A DNA stretch of 49,624 nucleotides, taken from positions 18,283 through 67,906 of IMG/VR virus record IMGVR_UViG_3300008120_000097, one strand, 5' to 3'. Within the stretch, counting starts at the first letter, position 1. The number at the start of each line of letters is the position of its first letter. This DNA is from a virus. The notes beneath the pieces were generated by a model, which was not told where the DNA came from, searched no databases, and saw only the letters and a list, made by a program, of their open reading frames with translations. The position numbers and the translations under genes are program-made. Of the stretch, positions 13,661 through 19,995 are shown piece after piece.

Positions 13661-13708
13661 ATCCATTGCTACGACAGGGTTTGTAGGCAAACTAGCGTAG
13701 CAATGGAT
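13661..13708. promoter_or_regulatory. 13-bp perfect inverted repeat with nested hairpin
   Basis: ATCCATTGCTACG (13661-13673) and CGTAGCAATGGAT (13696-13708) are exact inverted repeats, with a nested GTTTG/CAAAC hairpin (13679-13692). It sits in the 185-nt gap upstream of the 13585 gene. Could be an RNA leader structure or a DNA cruciform/operator. No T-tract follows on either strand. Confidence 0.6.
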
Positions 13709-13770
13709 AGATAAGAAAACCTGTAGGTAACCTTAAGTTTTGCTTATCGTTTTGTAACTACTGGAGTTGG

Positions 13771-14040
13771 TTAGATCCCATAAGTGAAGTGGTGTCTGAG
13801 AGTGCGGAAAAGCTTGGGAAGACGCTCGACCAAAGTAGCGATTTGCCATGGCTTGACAACCCGCCAGCTCTTGAACTTGTAAACTTTGTCGAGACTCATG
13901 AGTACCAAGATGACAGAGCAGCTGTCATAGAGGATGCCCACAACCATCCTGACCTTACGCCATACAGTCCAGAACTGTTTTGTCCTAAGGAACTTCTGAT
14001 TCCTGGCGTAGAAATGATGTGCCTTTGTGCGGTACACCAT
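13771..14040 (-). CDS. Basic protein with one hydrophobic segment, 89 aa
   Basis: 89 residues, strongly basic (MVYRTKAHHFYARNQKFLRTK). A hydrophobic stretch at about residues 32-49 (MVVGILYDSCSVILVLMS) may be a membrane helix. ATG overlaps the stop of the previous gene as TAATG. Together with that gene it may form a membrane-associated pair. No family recognised. Confidence 0.6.
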   Translation of the reverse strand: MVYRTKAHHFYARNQKFLRTKQFWTVWRKVRMVVGILYDSCSVILVLMSLDKVYKFKSWRVVKPWQIATLVERLPKLFRTLRHHFTYGI

Positions 14041-14438
14041 TACACTGTCACCATCGCTTGTGATGCAGGCTGTAGCAAATTGCTACGTTGCAATCTAATC
14101 TTGCTGCGAATGGTAGCAAGAAACTGCTGCATCTTGACACGAAACCAGCCAAGAATGGATGGTCCGTACTTCTTGATGAAGATGGTGAGGATGAAAGCAG
14201 CTGTAAAGGTTGCTGCCAGATTGATTGCCAGTGGAGATGATGCAACAGCACGGATGATGTCGTTGCACTCTGTTGTTGATGGTACGGGAGGTACGGTTGC
14301 AACAACAGGGATTCCACCTGGCGCTGATTGGAGTTGCGGAATCTTGGGAATGGAAGGGAGTTGACCTAACGGAGTTACCAGTCCGCTGAGTAAGCTGATC
14401 TGATGGAGGTTTGTTAGGTATTCTGCTGGTGAGAACAT
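14040..14438 (-). CDS. Membrane-anchored protein with Pro-rich region, 132 aa
   Basis: Start at 14438 (MFSPAEYLTNLHQISLLSGL), preceded by the leader TTTTTTTGCGCACCAACC; an upstream frame extension crosses the terminator and is rejected. Residues about 28-58 are Pro/Val-rich, about 72-90 (LAINLAATFTAAFILTIFI) form a membrane helix, and the basic C-terminal tail (IRSKIRLQRSNLLQP) should lie in the cytoplasm. Function unknown; coupled to the 13771-14040 gene. Confidence 0.65.
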   Translation of the reverse strand: MFSPAEYLTNLHQISLLSGLVTPLGQLPSIPKIPQLQSAPGGIPVVATVPPVPSTTECNDIIRAVASSPLAINLAATFTAAFILTIFIKKYGPSILGWFRVKMQQFLATIRSKIRLQRSNLLQPASQAMVTV

Positions 14439-14445
14439 GGTTGGT

Positions 14446-14491
14446 GCGCAAAAAAACCGTGGTCCAACACTCCTCAAAAGGAGGACCACGG
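14446..14491 (-). terminator. Strong terminator plus GCGCACCAACC leader before 14438 gene
   Basis: CCGTGGTCC (14457-14465) and GGACCACGG (14483-14491) form a perfect 9-bp stem, with a further small stem in the loop, followed on the minus strand by T7 and then GCGCACCAACC-ATG. No Shine-Dalgarno is present. Confidence 0.72.
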
Positions 14492-14562
14492 CATGAATAG
14501 ACTAGGAGCACTGGTCAGGAGCGAGTGGCTCTTGTTATACAGTGTGATGAGTCCAATGAGTC

Positions 14563-14817
14563 TTAGTCTGCATCCACTGCAGTCAGCTCAAGACGATCCA
14601 TCAGTTCAACTTGAGAGCTGTTGTCCTTGGGATCGATCCGAGCAATGATGTTGTCAATGAGTTCGAGAGACAGGTCAAGACCCATCTCTTGTTCACCGTG
14701 AATACTATCAATAAAGAGAGGATCCTCAAGGAGGTTCGTAAGTTGGCTATAGACATTCTGTAATACTTCAATGAATTGATTGTGTTTCTGATCTGCTGGG
14801 GTTTGGCGCATCTTCAT
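14563..14817 (-). CDS. Acidic helical protein, 84 aa
   Basis: The start at 14817 (MKMRQTPADQKHNQFIEVLQ) is preferred because the frame upstream lies inside the previous gene and a CAGAACC-ATG leader, as in the other genes here, precedes it. The rest is acidic and helical (LEDPLFIDSIHGEQEMGLDL). Unknown function. Confidence 0.62.
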   Translation of the reverse strand: MKMRQTPADQKHNQFIEVLQNVYSQLTNLLEDPLFIDSIHGEQEMGLDLSLELIDNIIARIDPKDNSSQVELMDRLELTAVDAD

Positions 14818-14863
14818 GGTTCTGACGTAAACAGTATGGAGGTTCACTGCAGTGTACACGGAA

Positions 14864-15187
14864 TCAGTTTTTGTCCTCTGGTTTGTACCAGGGAGCTGTG
14901 ATCTGTAGGGTACCACCAAGAAGCTGCTGAGCCTTGGATTGATCAGGTTTGTGTTCCTTGATAATGGGCGTTACATATTTCTTGTCATGTTCAATTTGCA
15001 TCTCCTTTTGAAGTTCTGCAATTTGTTTATCGACTTTGCTCATGGTGCGCTCCGTCTTCCACGCTACCCAATCAGGAAAGCAGTGGAGACGGAGTGCTTT
15101 GATCCATGGATTAAGTTCTAATTTTCTATTGTGATCAATGAGGATGTTAGTTATTTCATAGGCTGCTGCATTCCAGATGTTGTACAT
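14864..15187 (-). CDS. Hypothetical charged protein, 107 aa
   Basis: MYNIWNAAAYEITNILIDHN starts a 107-residue protein. Residues about 48-75 (MSKVDKQIAELQKEMQIEHD) look like a coiled coil, and the C-terminus is Lys/Gln/Pro-rich. An internal Met at the coiled coil is a possible alternative start. It diverges from the glycine-rich gene at 15235 across a 47-nt gap with TATAAT on the plus strand. Confidence 0.62.
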   Translation of the reverse strand: MYNIWNAAAYEITNILIDHNRKLELNPWIKALRLHCFPDWVAWKTERTMSKVDKQIAELQKEMQIEHDKKYVTPIIKEHKPDQSKAQQLLGGTLQITAPWYKPEDKN

Positions 15188-15204
15188 GAGGCTACTTCTA
15201 TTGG

Positions 15205-15210
15205 TATAAT
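15205..15210 (+). promoter_or_regulatory. TATAAT -10 box for the Gly-Ile-rich gene
   Basis: A perfect TATAAT lies 24 nt upstream of the ATG at 15235 in the divergent gap. A TTGTAC at 15180-15185 is a possible -35 but the 19-nt spacing is long. This gap must serve both directions. Confidence 0.45.
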
Positions 15211-15234
15211 TAAAATAATGATACTTCCAGTAGA

Positions 15235-15504
15235 ATGCACCCTAGGAAACGTAAAGAAGCTGTTAATAAAGCAGGGCGTTATAAAGGAACAGCTAAACCA
15301 CAAGCAGTTTCTACTCCTTCTGGGGTAACTGTTCCTGCACGAAATGTTAATATTGGAATTGGTACACGCCCTGGTATTGGTATTAGTGGTACTTCCGGTA
15401 TTGGAATAGGAAAAACTTCAGGTATCGGTATCAGCGGTGTTTCTGGTATTGGATTAGGAACGACTTCCGGTATTGGAATCGGTTCTACATACCGTGCGTT
15501 TTGA
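15235..15504 (+). CDS. Gly-Ile-rich repeat protein, 89 aa
   Basis: A basic N-terminus (MHPRKRKEAVNKAGRYKGTA) is followed by about nine short repeats of the type TSGIGIG / VSGIGLG / TRPGIGISG across residues 40-85. The unit is roughly 5-10 residues, alternating small and hydrophobic, which could form a stacked beta structure such as a solenoid or fibre. It stands alone on the plus strand inside the minus-strand module. No known family. Confidence 0.62.
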   Translation: MHPRKRKEAVNKAGRYKGTAKPQAVSTPSGVTVPARNVNIGIGTRPGIGISGTSGIGIGKTSGIGISGVSGIGLGTTSGIGIGSTYRAF

Positions 15505-15509
15505 ATTAA

Positions 15510-15788
15510 CTAGAGGAAGTTTGGTCCATCTTCTTCTAGTTCACGCTTATATTGTTCAAGTTGCTTCATAATTTCTTCTTCCTTCATGTGGCCTTCGCCC
15601 ATGTTGGACATCATGAAGCGGTTGCCATTCTCGTCAATAAAGCCACCAACGAAGCCAGCACCTACTTTGTCTGCAGCTTCTTTCATCCTGGCGACAAGCT
15701 GCATCCCAGCTAGTTGACGCATGGTAGGTGCATCAGTCTTGCTGAGGTCCTTGGTGCCGTCGTTGGGTTCCCAATCAATGTTGTTCAT
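15510..15788 (-). CDS. Hypothetical protein, 92 aa
   Basis: The start at 15788 (MNNIDWEPNDGTKDLSKTDA) is preferred; the frame is open back to an ATG at 15869 that overlaps the previous gene by 17 nt, which remains possible (119 aa). The second half, MKEAADKVGAGFVGGFIDENGNRF, has a Gly-rich loop and the tail is acidic and helical. No recognised family. It ends 5 nt from the convergent Gly-Ile repeat gene. Confidence 0.62.
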   Translation of the reverse strand: MNNIDWEPNDGTKDLSKTDAPTMRQLAGMQLVARMKEAADKVGAGFVGGFIDENGNRFMMSNMGEGHMKEEEIMKQLEQYKRELEEDGPNFL

Positions 15789-15852
15789 GGCTTTGATGAT
15801 GAGAGATTTGTTCTTGTTGCGGTGAATAAAAAATCGAGGATGCTGTTGAGAA

Positions 15853-16185
15853 CTATTCGTGTGATCCATACTCAGCTACAACAAACTTAAGTTCGATGTC
15901 TCCATCCATGTAACGAATGGATTGGAATCCTCCAGTTGCCCAGTAACGTTCCTTGTCTGTAGCTGCTTTGAATAGGAGGTAATGAGCAGTTTCTTTCATG
16001 CGTTCAATGGTAGGAACGCGACTTGTGTTATCAATTGGATCATTCATGTGTTGCCACTTCCAGTCCAACGCAGTCATTGCTTCTTGGACTTTGGTGAAGT
16101 TGAAGTGGTCAATGATGTATTTAATTTTCATATTATGGTTTTCAATTGGCAACTTCTCTTTCTTCTTAGATTTCTTCTTGGTCAT
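15853..16185 (-). CDS. Hypothetical protein with Lys-rich N-terminus, 110 aa
   Basis: Start at 16185 (MTKKKSKKKEKLPIENHNMK) lies 4 nt after the stop of the L,D-transpeptidase gene, with CTAAGG upstream. After the basic start comes an alpha/beta stretch (HFNFTKVQEAMTALDWKWQ) and YWATGGFQSIRY. The layout resembles small phage proteins of unknown role that I recall with a TALDWxW motif. Function unknown. Confidence 0.66.
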   Translation of the reverse strand: MTKKKSKKKEKLPIENHNMKIKYIIDHFNFTKVQEAMTALDWKWQHMNDPIDNTSRVPTIERMKETAHYLLFKAATDKERYWATGGFQSIRYMDGDIELKFVVAEYGSHE

Positions 16186-16189
16186 GACC

Positions 16190-16978
16190 TTAGGAATTAA
16201 CGGTAAGTTTTGTGACGTTGAAGTGTCGGATCCAATCAACAAGCTTGGCAGTTGCCTCCTTGTTTTCTAGACCAATGCAGCCTGAGGTTCCTGATTCACC
16301 GTTAAGTTTTCCCCAGCTGGGGTCTTGATGGAATCCAAGAGCACTACGACCTGTGGAAAACAAAGGGACGACTGGAACCCAGTAACCTTGGCCGAGTTCA
16401 GGATCACTAAACGGAGCACGAGCAATGCCGTAACGGTCAATGCTGTACACGCCACGAGGAAGAGGCGATTTGTTACCAGCAACATGACGATCAACTGTTT
16501 GACGGTAGGAACGACCCGCTACAGCAGGTAAGGTTTCAAGAACTGTTCCATTGCTGTCAACCAGTTGCAGTTGCCAGATTGGATCCTTGGTAGTCTTGAT
16601 CTGTTCTTTTGTCCTGGTGAGTACCAGTGATGCAGATGGGCGGGACGGCGGCTGTGGAAGAAGGTTCTTCCAAGACCAACCTTGTTTGGTACGGATCTGC
16701 GGACGAGCTGATCCAGGCTCAGCAAGAGTTCCTGGACCCGACTCTGCATCAGCCGGAAGAATTCCAGGAGGAGGCTCAACGGGGTGTGACCCTGTGGCAT
16801 TGGCCTCCCCTGGAGGAATCTGTTCGAGAGGTTGAGGATGCGGCTGATTTGCCATCAAGTCGTAGGGTGTGGCATGGTCTCCTTGATGATGAGCAAGAAG
16901 AACTTGGGAGATGCCATGCTGTGCTACGGCAGTGATGGAACCAGCTGCAAGAGCAAGAAGAATCATCTGTTTATTCAT
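16190..16978 (-). CDS. L,D-transpeptidase (YkuD-like) domain protein with signal/anchor
   Basis: 262 residues from the ATG at 16978 (MNKQMILLALAAGSITAVAQ), which gives an N-terminal signal or anchor. A Pro-rich linker covers about 45-115. The C-terminal domain has the YkuD catalytic pattern: H217 (LGFHQD) and S232-G-C234 (GTSGCIGLENK). Such enzymes cross-link or edit peptidoglycan outside the membrane. Being in the early module, it may remodel the host wall rather than cause final lysis. Next genes upstream are an anchored Pro-rich protein and an SH3b protein. Leader: GCAGGTG hairpin and CTTTGCACTTC-ATG. Confidence 0.82.
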   Translation of the reverse strand: MNKQMILLALAAGSITAVAQHGISQVLLAHHQGDHATPYDLMANQPHPQPLEQIPPGEANATGSHPVEPPPGILPADAESGPGTLAEPGSARPQIRTKQGWSWKNLLPQPPSRPSASLVLTRTKEQIKTTKDPIWQLQLVDSNGTVLETLPAVAGRSYRQTVDRHVAGNKSPLPRGVYSIDRYGIARAPFSDPELGQGYWVPVVPLFSTGRSALGFHQDPSWGKLNGESGTSGCIGLENKEATAKLVDWIRHFNVTKLTVNS

Positions 16979-16981
16979 GAA

Positions 16982-17028
16982 GTGCAAAGCAAGAGAGCAG
17001 GTGGACTCTGTTAAGAGGTGTCACCTGC
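16982..17028 (-). promoter_or_regulatory. Hairpin plus TTTGCAC leader before the L,D-transpeptidase gene
   Basis: GCAGGTG (16997-17003) and CACCTGC (17022-17028), perfect 7 bp with 18-nt loop, lie 5 nt after the upstream stop. GTGCAAA on the plus strand is at 16982-16988, i.e. TTTGCACTTC-ATG on the coding strand. Confidence 0.62.
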
Positions 17029-17033
17029 TTGGG

Positions 17034-17432
17034 TTACATGTTACCTGGACCGCTGGGGTAGATACCACCGCCACCGTAAGGAGCTGGCGGCGCATCAAAG
17101 TTGCCAGGTCCGCTGCTGCGTGGAGCAGGCGGTGCAACAGGAACAGGAGCAGGTGATGGGACAGCTTCTTGTGGTGTAGAAGTTTCTTGAGAAGGAGTAG
17201 CTGGTTGGTTCTCATCTTGAGACTCATTAGTTTTAGGTTGTTCTTTAGGATTGAGAGTTGCTTCATACTCTTGTTTGCTCTTCTCTTCGATAGGTTGATC
17301 GAGTTGACCCGGTGGATCAGGACTTCGACCTGGTATCAAAGCAGACACAATGCTGGAGATAAGAGAAACAAGAATTGCAGCAACAATGAAGGCACCAAGT
17401 CCAGCTGCTCCGATTGCAACTTTCTTAAGCAT
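17034..17432 (-). CDS. Membrane-anchored Pro/Gln-rich protein, 132 aa
   Basis: The ATG at 17432 (MLKKVAIGAAGLGAFIVAAI) is 2 nt after the previous stop. A membrane helix at residues 4-33 is followed by a long disordered region rich in Pro, Gln, Glu and Ser (PSPAPVPVAPPAPRSSGPGN). This is the shape of a periplasm-exposed anchored protein. With the SH3b protein and the L,D-transpeptidase it may form a cell-envelope cluster. Function unknown. Confidence 0.68.
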   Translation of the reverse strand: MLKKVAIGAAGLGAFIVAAILVSLISSIVSALIPGRSPDPPGQLDQPIEEKSKQEYEATLNPKEQPKTNESQDENQPATPSQETSTPQEAVPSPAPVPVAPPAPRSSGPGNFDAPPAPYGGGGIYPSGPGNM

Positions 17433-17434
17433 GA

Positions 17435-17713
17435 TTAACGGCAGAGGTAATCGGAACGCATCCAACCAACAAGGCCGTTGTATTCAACGCGGTACCATTT
17501 AAGGTTGTCGCTACCCCATACCCAATTCAGTGCACGAATGTACTCACTGTTGGGAATGGAAGCGATGACGTAGTTGTTACGGCTTGGTCCATTGCGGAGA
17601 TTAACGCTGGAGCCAGGGTCTCTAGTGCAAGTCATCGCCCATTGGGCTTGAGCAGGAAGGGAACCAAGCAGAAGGATGCTGGCGCTGAACAAGGAAGTAA
17701 GGAAAGCTTTCAT
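17435..17713 (-). CDS. Secreted SH3b (bacterial SH3) domain protein, 92 aa
   Basis: A clear signal peptide (MKAFLTSLFSASILLLGSLP, cleavage likely after AQAQ) precedes a single SH3b domain: SSVNLRNGPSRNNYVIASIP, WYRVEYNGLVGWMRSDYLC. SH3b domains bind peptidoglycan. Two Cys (TCTR and LCR) might form a disulphide. Secretion of such a protein from an early phage gene suggests wall binding or exclusion of other phages, which is inference. A hairpin precedes the start. Confidence 0.85.
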   Translation of the reverse strand: MKAFLTSLFSASILLLGSLPAQAQWAMTCTRDPGSSVNLRNGPSRNNYVIASIPNSEYIRALNWVWGSDNLKWYRVEYNGLVGWMRSDYLCR

Positions 17714-17728
17714 TAGGAATAAAGAAGA

Positions 17729-17758
17729 AGGGCACTAGTAAAGATGTACTAATGCCCT
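17729..17758 (-). terminator. Intercistronic hairpin before the SH3b gene
   Basis: AGGGCA/TGCCCT plus TAGT/ACTA (17729-17739 and 17748-17758) form a 10-bp stem with one mismatch, followed by a pyrimidine-rich run TTCTTCTTTATTCCTA before the ATG. Confidence 0.6.
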
Positions 17759-17784
17759 GTGTTGTACGTCTATTGTACGTACAG

Positions 17785-18081
17785 TCAGGAGTGGAGTTCC
17801 TGGTGCTGTCTCCATGCAGCTGAGTGCATCTCTGCAGCTGTGACGGGAGGCTCGCCTCCTGTGTTGTCGTATAGATACTGAGGAGTCGGGTCATCATTCC
17901 AGACTGCAAGGAACTTTTCTAATGCAGGCAGGATTTCCTCCTCGATGATCTCCATAGACCAGTAAGGTTCTGCATCCATTTCATGCTTCTTGGAATCATC
18001 AATGAGGAGTTGCTTGACTCTCTTCTCCATGGCGTAGATCAGTCCATGGAAATCTTTGATCTCAAGAATGTTGTAGGTCAT
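17785..18081 (-). CDS. Acidic hypothetical protein, 98 aa
   Basis: Start at 18081 (MTYNILEIKDFHGLIYAMEK) is chosen because CACACATCACC-ATG precedes it, like other leaders here. The protein is acidic and helical (SMEIIEEEILPALEKFLAVW) with an aromatic end. An ATTCGC/GCGAAT hairpin lies further upstream (18137-18160). No family recognised. Confidence 0.65.
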   Translation of the reverse strand: MTYNILEIKDFHGLIYAMEKRVKQLLIDDSKKHEMDAEPYWSMEIIEEEILPALEKFLAVWNDDPTPQYLYDNTGGEPPVTAAEMHSAAWRQHQELHS

Positions 18082-18173
18082 GGTGATGTGTGAAAAGCGG
18101 AGAGTTTGATGAAGGTTTAGCGGAGTGGATAGAAACATTCGCCATTTGCAAATAGCGAATAGTTCAGGGATGT

Positions 18174-18317
18174 TTAACCGAGAGTAAAAATCCCTTCATC
18201 GTCATAATCACTGTCGTCTTCTGGAATCTGATCGAGTGTTTCATCGTCCAGATCCTCTGGTTCCTGCCAGGGATGTGGCACGATCCAACCCATGTAAGGA
18301 CTGTGGAAATTGGACAT
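18174..18317 (-). CDS. Very acidic mini-protein, 47 aa
   Basis: A complete short frame, MSNFHSPYMGWIVPHPWQEP, then about 14 Asp/Glu in the last 28 residues and the end EGIFTLG. A highly acidic small protein produced early could be a DNA mimic that occupies a host DNA-binding enzyme (as known for T7 Ocr and others); here this is a suggestion from charge alone. The start has no Shine-Dalgarno (ACACAACA-ATG). Confidence 0.58.
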   Translation of the reverse strand: MSNFHSPYMGWIVPHPWQEPEDLDDETLDQIPEDDSDYDDEGIFTLG

Positions 18318-18363
18318 TGTTGTGTGTAGCAATGTGAACTACGCATACCACGGACCTCCTGCT

Positions 18364-18383
18364 ACTGTATAAATTAATACAGT
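18364..18383. promoter_or_regulatory. 20-bp operator-like palindrome before 18399 gene
   Basis: ACTGTAT (18364-18370) and ATACAGT (18377-18383) are exact 7-bp arms around AAATTA. It lies between a minus gene and the plus 18399 gene and overlaps -10-like sequence (TATAAA, TTAATA), so a repressor site is plausible. Confidence 0.5.
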
Positions 18384-18398
18384 TCCCAAGAGGAAGTC

Positions 18399-18548
18399 AT
18401 GCAAAGCGCATTGATTACTTACCTGACCAAGGCCAAGGCTACAGCAATCCGCAGCGAGAAGCAGACTTGGTATGCAATTTGTCAAGATAAAGCGGACGCC
18501 ACGAAAGAAAACATGACGCCCGCTAGTTCATATGTACTCAAGAAGTGA
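18399..18548 (+). CDS. Small basic protein, 49 aa, plus strand
   Basis: ATG at 18399 with AGAGGAAG 5 nt upstream (a good Shine-Dalgarno, unlike the minus genes nearby) to TGA at 18546-18548. The product starts MQSALITYLTKAKATAIRSE and ends TPASSYVLKK: basic, probably two helices. The gene is isolated on the plus strand below an operator-like palindrome. Unknown function; its opposite orientation and own control site suggest a regulator or inhibitor. Confidence 0.58.
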   Translation: MQSALITYLTKAKATAIRSEKQTWYAICQDKADATKENMTPASSYVLKK

Positions 18549-18570
18549 GTGGAACCACCCCCATCTTGAG
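18537..18570 (+). terminator. Hairpin at the end of the 18399 gene
   Basis: CTCAAGA (18537-18543) and TCTTGAG (18564-18570) pair over 7 bp, with a GTGG/CCAC stem inside. The stop codon is in the loop. No long T-tract follows, but TAGGTTTAGTTGTTA is T-rich. A second inverted repeat (GTTAT/ATAAC) follows. Confidence 0.5.
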
Positions 18571-18601
18571 TAGGTTTAGTTGTTATCGTTATAACTGACG
18601 T

Positions 18602-18769
18602 TTATTGAGATTCTAAATACCAATCGTATTTGTCAATCATCTTTTCACAGCGTTGGCAACTTAATGCTGACCAAGCAAAGTGATAGACAGTAGTAATGAA
18701 AGAGCAGGCAGGACAGGTAATATCTTTACCTGCCTTACCTGCTCTCGTGGTTTTCTGAACTTTCTCCAC
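18602..18769 (-). CDS. Zinc-ribbon mini-protein, 55 aa
   Basis: Start set at the GTG at 18769 with AAGGA 6 nt upstream; a TTG at 18787 is less likely. Two CxxC pairs, CPAC (residues 19-22) and CQRC (38-41), form a typical zinc ribbon. The N-terminus is Lys/Arg-rich (MEKVQKTTRAGKAGKDITC). Such proteins often bind RNA polymerase, ribosomes or nucleic acid; a take-over role is possible. It follows the previous gene by 2 nt. Confidence 0.68.
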   Translation of the reverse strand: MEKVQKTTRAGKAGKDITCPACSFITTVYHFAWSALSCQRCEKMIDKYDWYLESQ

Positions 18770-18771
18770 GT

Positions 18772-19032
18772 TTAATCCTTCAACCAACCGGTGTTACGGA
18801 GGTATTCAGTCCTGGTGGAGTCCAGTTCATAGTTATCAGCTGGAGGAGTTTCAGGAGTCCATGTCCAATGAGTACAGTTGTACTCCTCGATCATCTCCTG
18901 GACTTCCTCCAGCTTTGTAATGATCCAGCCTGATTTCCTGGAGAAAAACAGGATATCGCCATAGGGATCGGCATCCTTCTCCGTAGGCATCGAGTCAGGC
19001 TGGAGCTTAAAGAGATTCTTAGGGATAGCCAT
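18772..19032 (-). CDS. Acidic hypothetical protein, 86 aa
   Basis: The ATG at 19032 (MAIPKNLFKLQPDSMPTEKD) is chosen by the conserved CACCAACC-ATG leader shared exactly with the genes at 12228 and 14438. The sequence is acidic with several aromatic residues (IEEYNCTHWTWTPETPPADN). Unknown function. No hairpin was found in this leader, only the motif. Confidence 0.68.
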   Translation of the reverse strand: MAIPKNLFKLQPDSMPTEKDADPYGDILFFSRKSGWIITKLEEVQEMIEEYNCTHWTWTPETPPADNYELDSTRTEYLRNTGWLKD

Positions 19033-19052
19033 GGTTGGTGCAGGCAGAGAGA

Positions 19053-19394
19053 TCATTCGTAGTGAGGACGCGTAAGTGGATAGACCTGAGCGTAGCCCTG
19101 GCTTAAGCAGATGTCGAAAGTGTCGTCTTCGAACTCTTCCGTGCTGTACTTCTCGTGGAGTTCGTGGAGAACCCTGATGGCTTGCGGGCGCGAGAAGATG
19201 CAGACGGTTTCGATTGGATAACCCGCTCGGAAGGTCCATCCGCCTTCTTCTGGACCACCGAAGTTGTCCCAGACTTGGTGGACCGTGATCGTGGTCGGCT
19301 CACTTTCGTATTCGGTGTAGCGGTCGTACCACTCTCCGAAACGTTCAGTTCTTTCGATTGGGGTTTCGTTACCCCAGCAGGTGAGGGTGTGCAT
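19053..19394 (-). CDS. Hypothetical protein, 113 aa, in a nested frame
   Basis: Starts at the ATG at 19394 (MHTLTCWGNETPIERTERFG), inside the 19103-19477 frame. It is acidic and aromatic-rich (GEWYDRYTEYESEPTTITVH, WDNFGGPEEGGWTFRAGY), with a strand-like end. The frame stays open further upstream to 19565, but the added part is low quality. The codon pattern of 19053-19350 favours this frame as the real one. No family recognised. Confidence 0.62.
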   Translation of the reverse strand: MHTLTCWGNETPIERTERFGEWYDRYTEYESEPTTITVHQVWDNFGGPEEGGWTFRAGYPIETVCIFSRPQAIRVLHELHEKYSTEEFEDDTFDICLSQGYAQVYPLTRPHYE

Positions 19395-19477
19395 AGGTTG
19401 ATGAGAGTTGCAATGAAGAACATGATCACAACAATGACCAGTTCGACAGGGTGGAGGTCTTGAAGAGATTTGTTCAT
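19103..19477 (-). CDS. Single-pass membrane protein, 124 aa, overlapping frame
   Basis: MNKSLQDLHPVELVIVVIMF is the start of a clear membrane helix (about residues 10-30), followed by TPSPAG and then a Ser/Thr/Lys/Arg-rich tail. The tail coincides with the out-of-frame 19053-19394 gene, so the true protein may be a short membrane peptide or may join the other frame by frameshifting. The leader ends GAACC-ATG. Confidence is good for the first 40 residues only. Confidence 0.5.
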   Translation of the reverse strand: MNKSLQDLHPVELVIVVIMFFIATLINLCTPSPAGVTKPQSKELNVSESGTTATPNTKVSRPRSRSTKSGTTSVVQKKADGPSERVIQSKPSASSRARKPSGFSTNSTRSTARKSSKTTLSTSA

Positions 19478-19566
19478 GGTTCATAGATGGTAAAGGAAAT
19501 GAGAAGGAAGGGATGTTGAATCTGTATGAATTGATACAACGCTCCCTTCTTGAGAAGCTCAACAAG

Positions 19567-19956
19567 TTACCAAGAACTGTTGTAATAAACAGTGTGGTTA
19601 TTGTTGAGCGCTACCTTCGCACGGGAACAGAAGGTGAGGTCTTTCCACTTGTATTCATTGTCGGCTTTCTCACCGAAGAAGAAACCTGTGGTTGTACCAA
19701 AACCACCATCAAGACATTCATCACTGATGTCTTGCTCCAACTTGAGGATGTCCTCCATAGTGAGAGCAAGTTCAATTCCATTGAAACCATCATCGATGAA
19801 TGTGTCTTTCTCATATGGTTCAGTACTATTCACCTTCTTGCGCCACAGGCGTTCCATCCAACCTTGGAGATTGGGATGTTTTCGCCATTCAGCGAGAAAG
19901 AGCCAGTGCTCATACTCAGGTTGAAATTTGATGTAGGCGTACTGGTCGAGGCCCAT
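19567..19956 (-). CDS. Conserved phage protein, MGLDQYAYIK...WRKHPNLQGWME family
   Basis: 129 residues. MGLDQYAYIKFQPEYEHWLF, WRKHPNLQGWMERLW, the internal FNGIELALTMEDILKLEQDI, TTGFFFGEK and the end VYYNSSW match a small family I recall as common in cyanophages and some bacteria, function undetermined. Length is typical. Leader: GTAGGA/TCCTAC hairpin and TTTGCACTCCACCA-ATG. Confidence 0.8.
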   Translation of the reverse strand: MGLDQYAYIKFQPEYEHWLFLAEWRKHPNLQGWMERLWRKKVNSTEPYEKDTFIDDGFNGIELALTMEDILKLEQDISDECLDGGFGTTTGFFFGEKADNEYKWKDLTFCSRAKVALNNNHTVYYNSSW

Positions 19957-19963
19957 TGGTGGA

Positions 19964-19995
19964 GTGCAAAGAGTGCGTAGGATTGTCAGTCCTAC
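19964..19995 (-). promoter_or_regulatory. Hairpin plus TTTGCAC leader before 19956 gene
   Basis: GTAGGA (19977-19982) and TCCTAC (19990-19995) form a 6-bp stem with 7-nt loop. GTGCAAA lies at 19964-19970; the coding strand reads TTTGCACTCCACCA-ATG. Confidence 0.58.

Noticed and set aside
13789-14364. Plus-strand open frame of 191 codons
   Set aside because: It covers two minus-strand genes that have proper starts, a TAATG overlap, membrane helices and the CACCAACC leader. The plus frame has no ribosome site.
16350-16365. DnaA box in the L,D-transpeptidase gene
   Set aside because: TGTGGAAAA occurs once inside coding sequence with no cluster, as also near 44737. Treated as chance matches.
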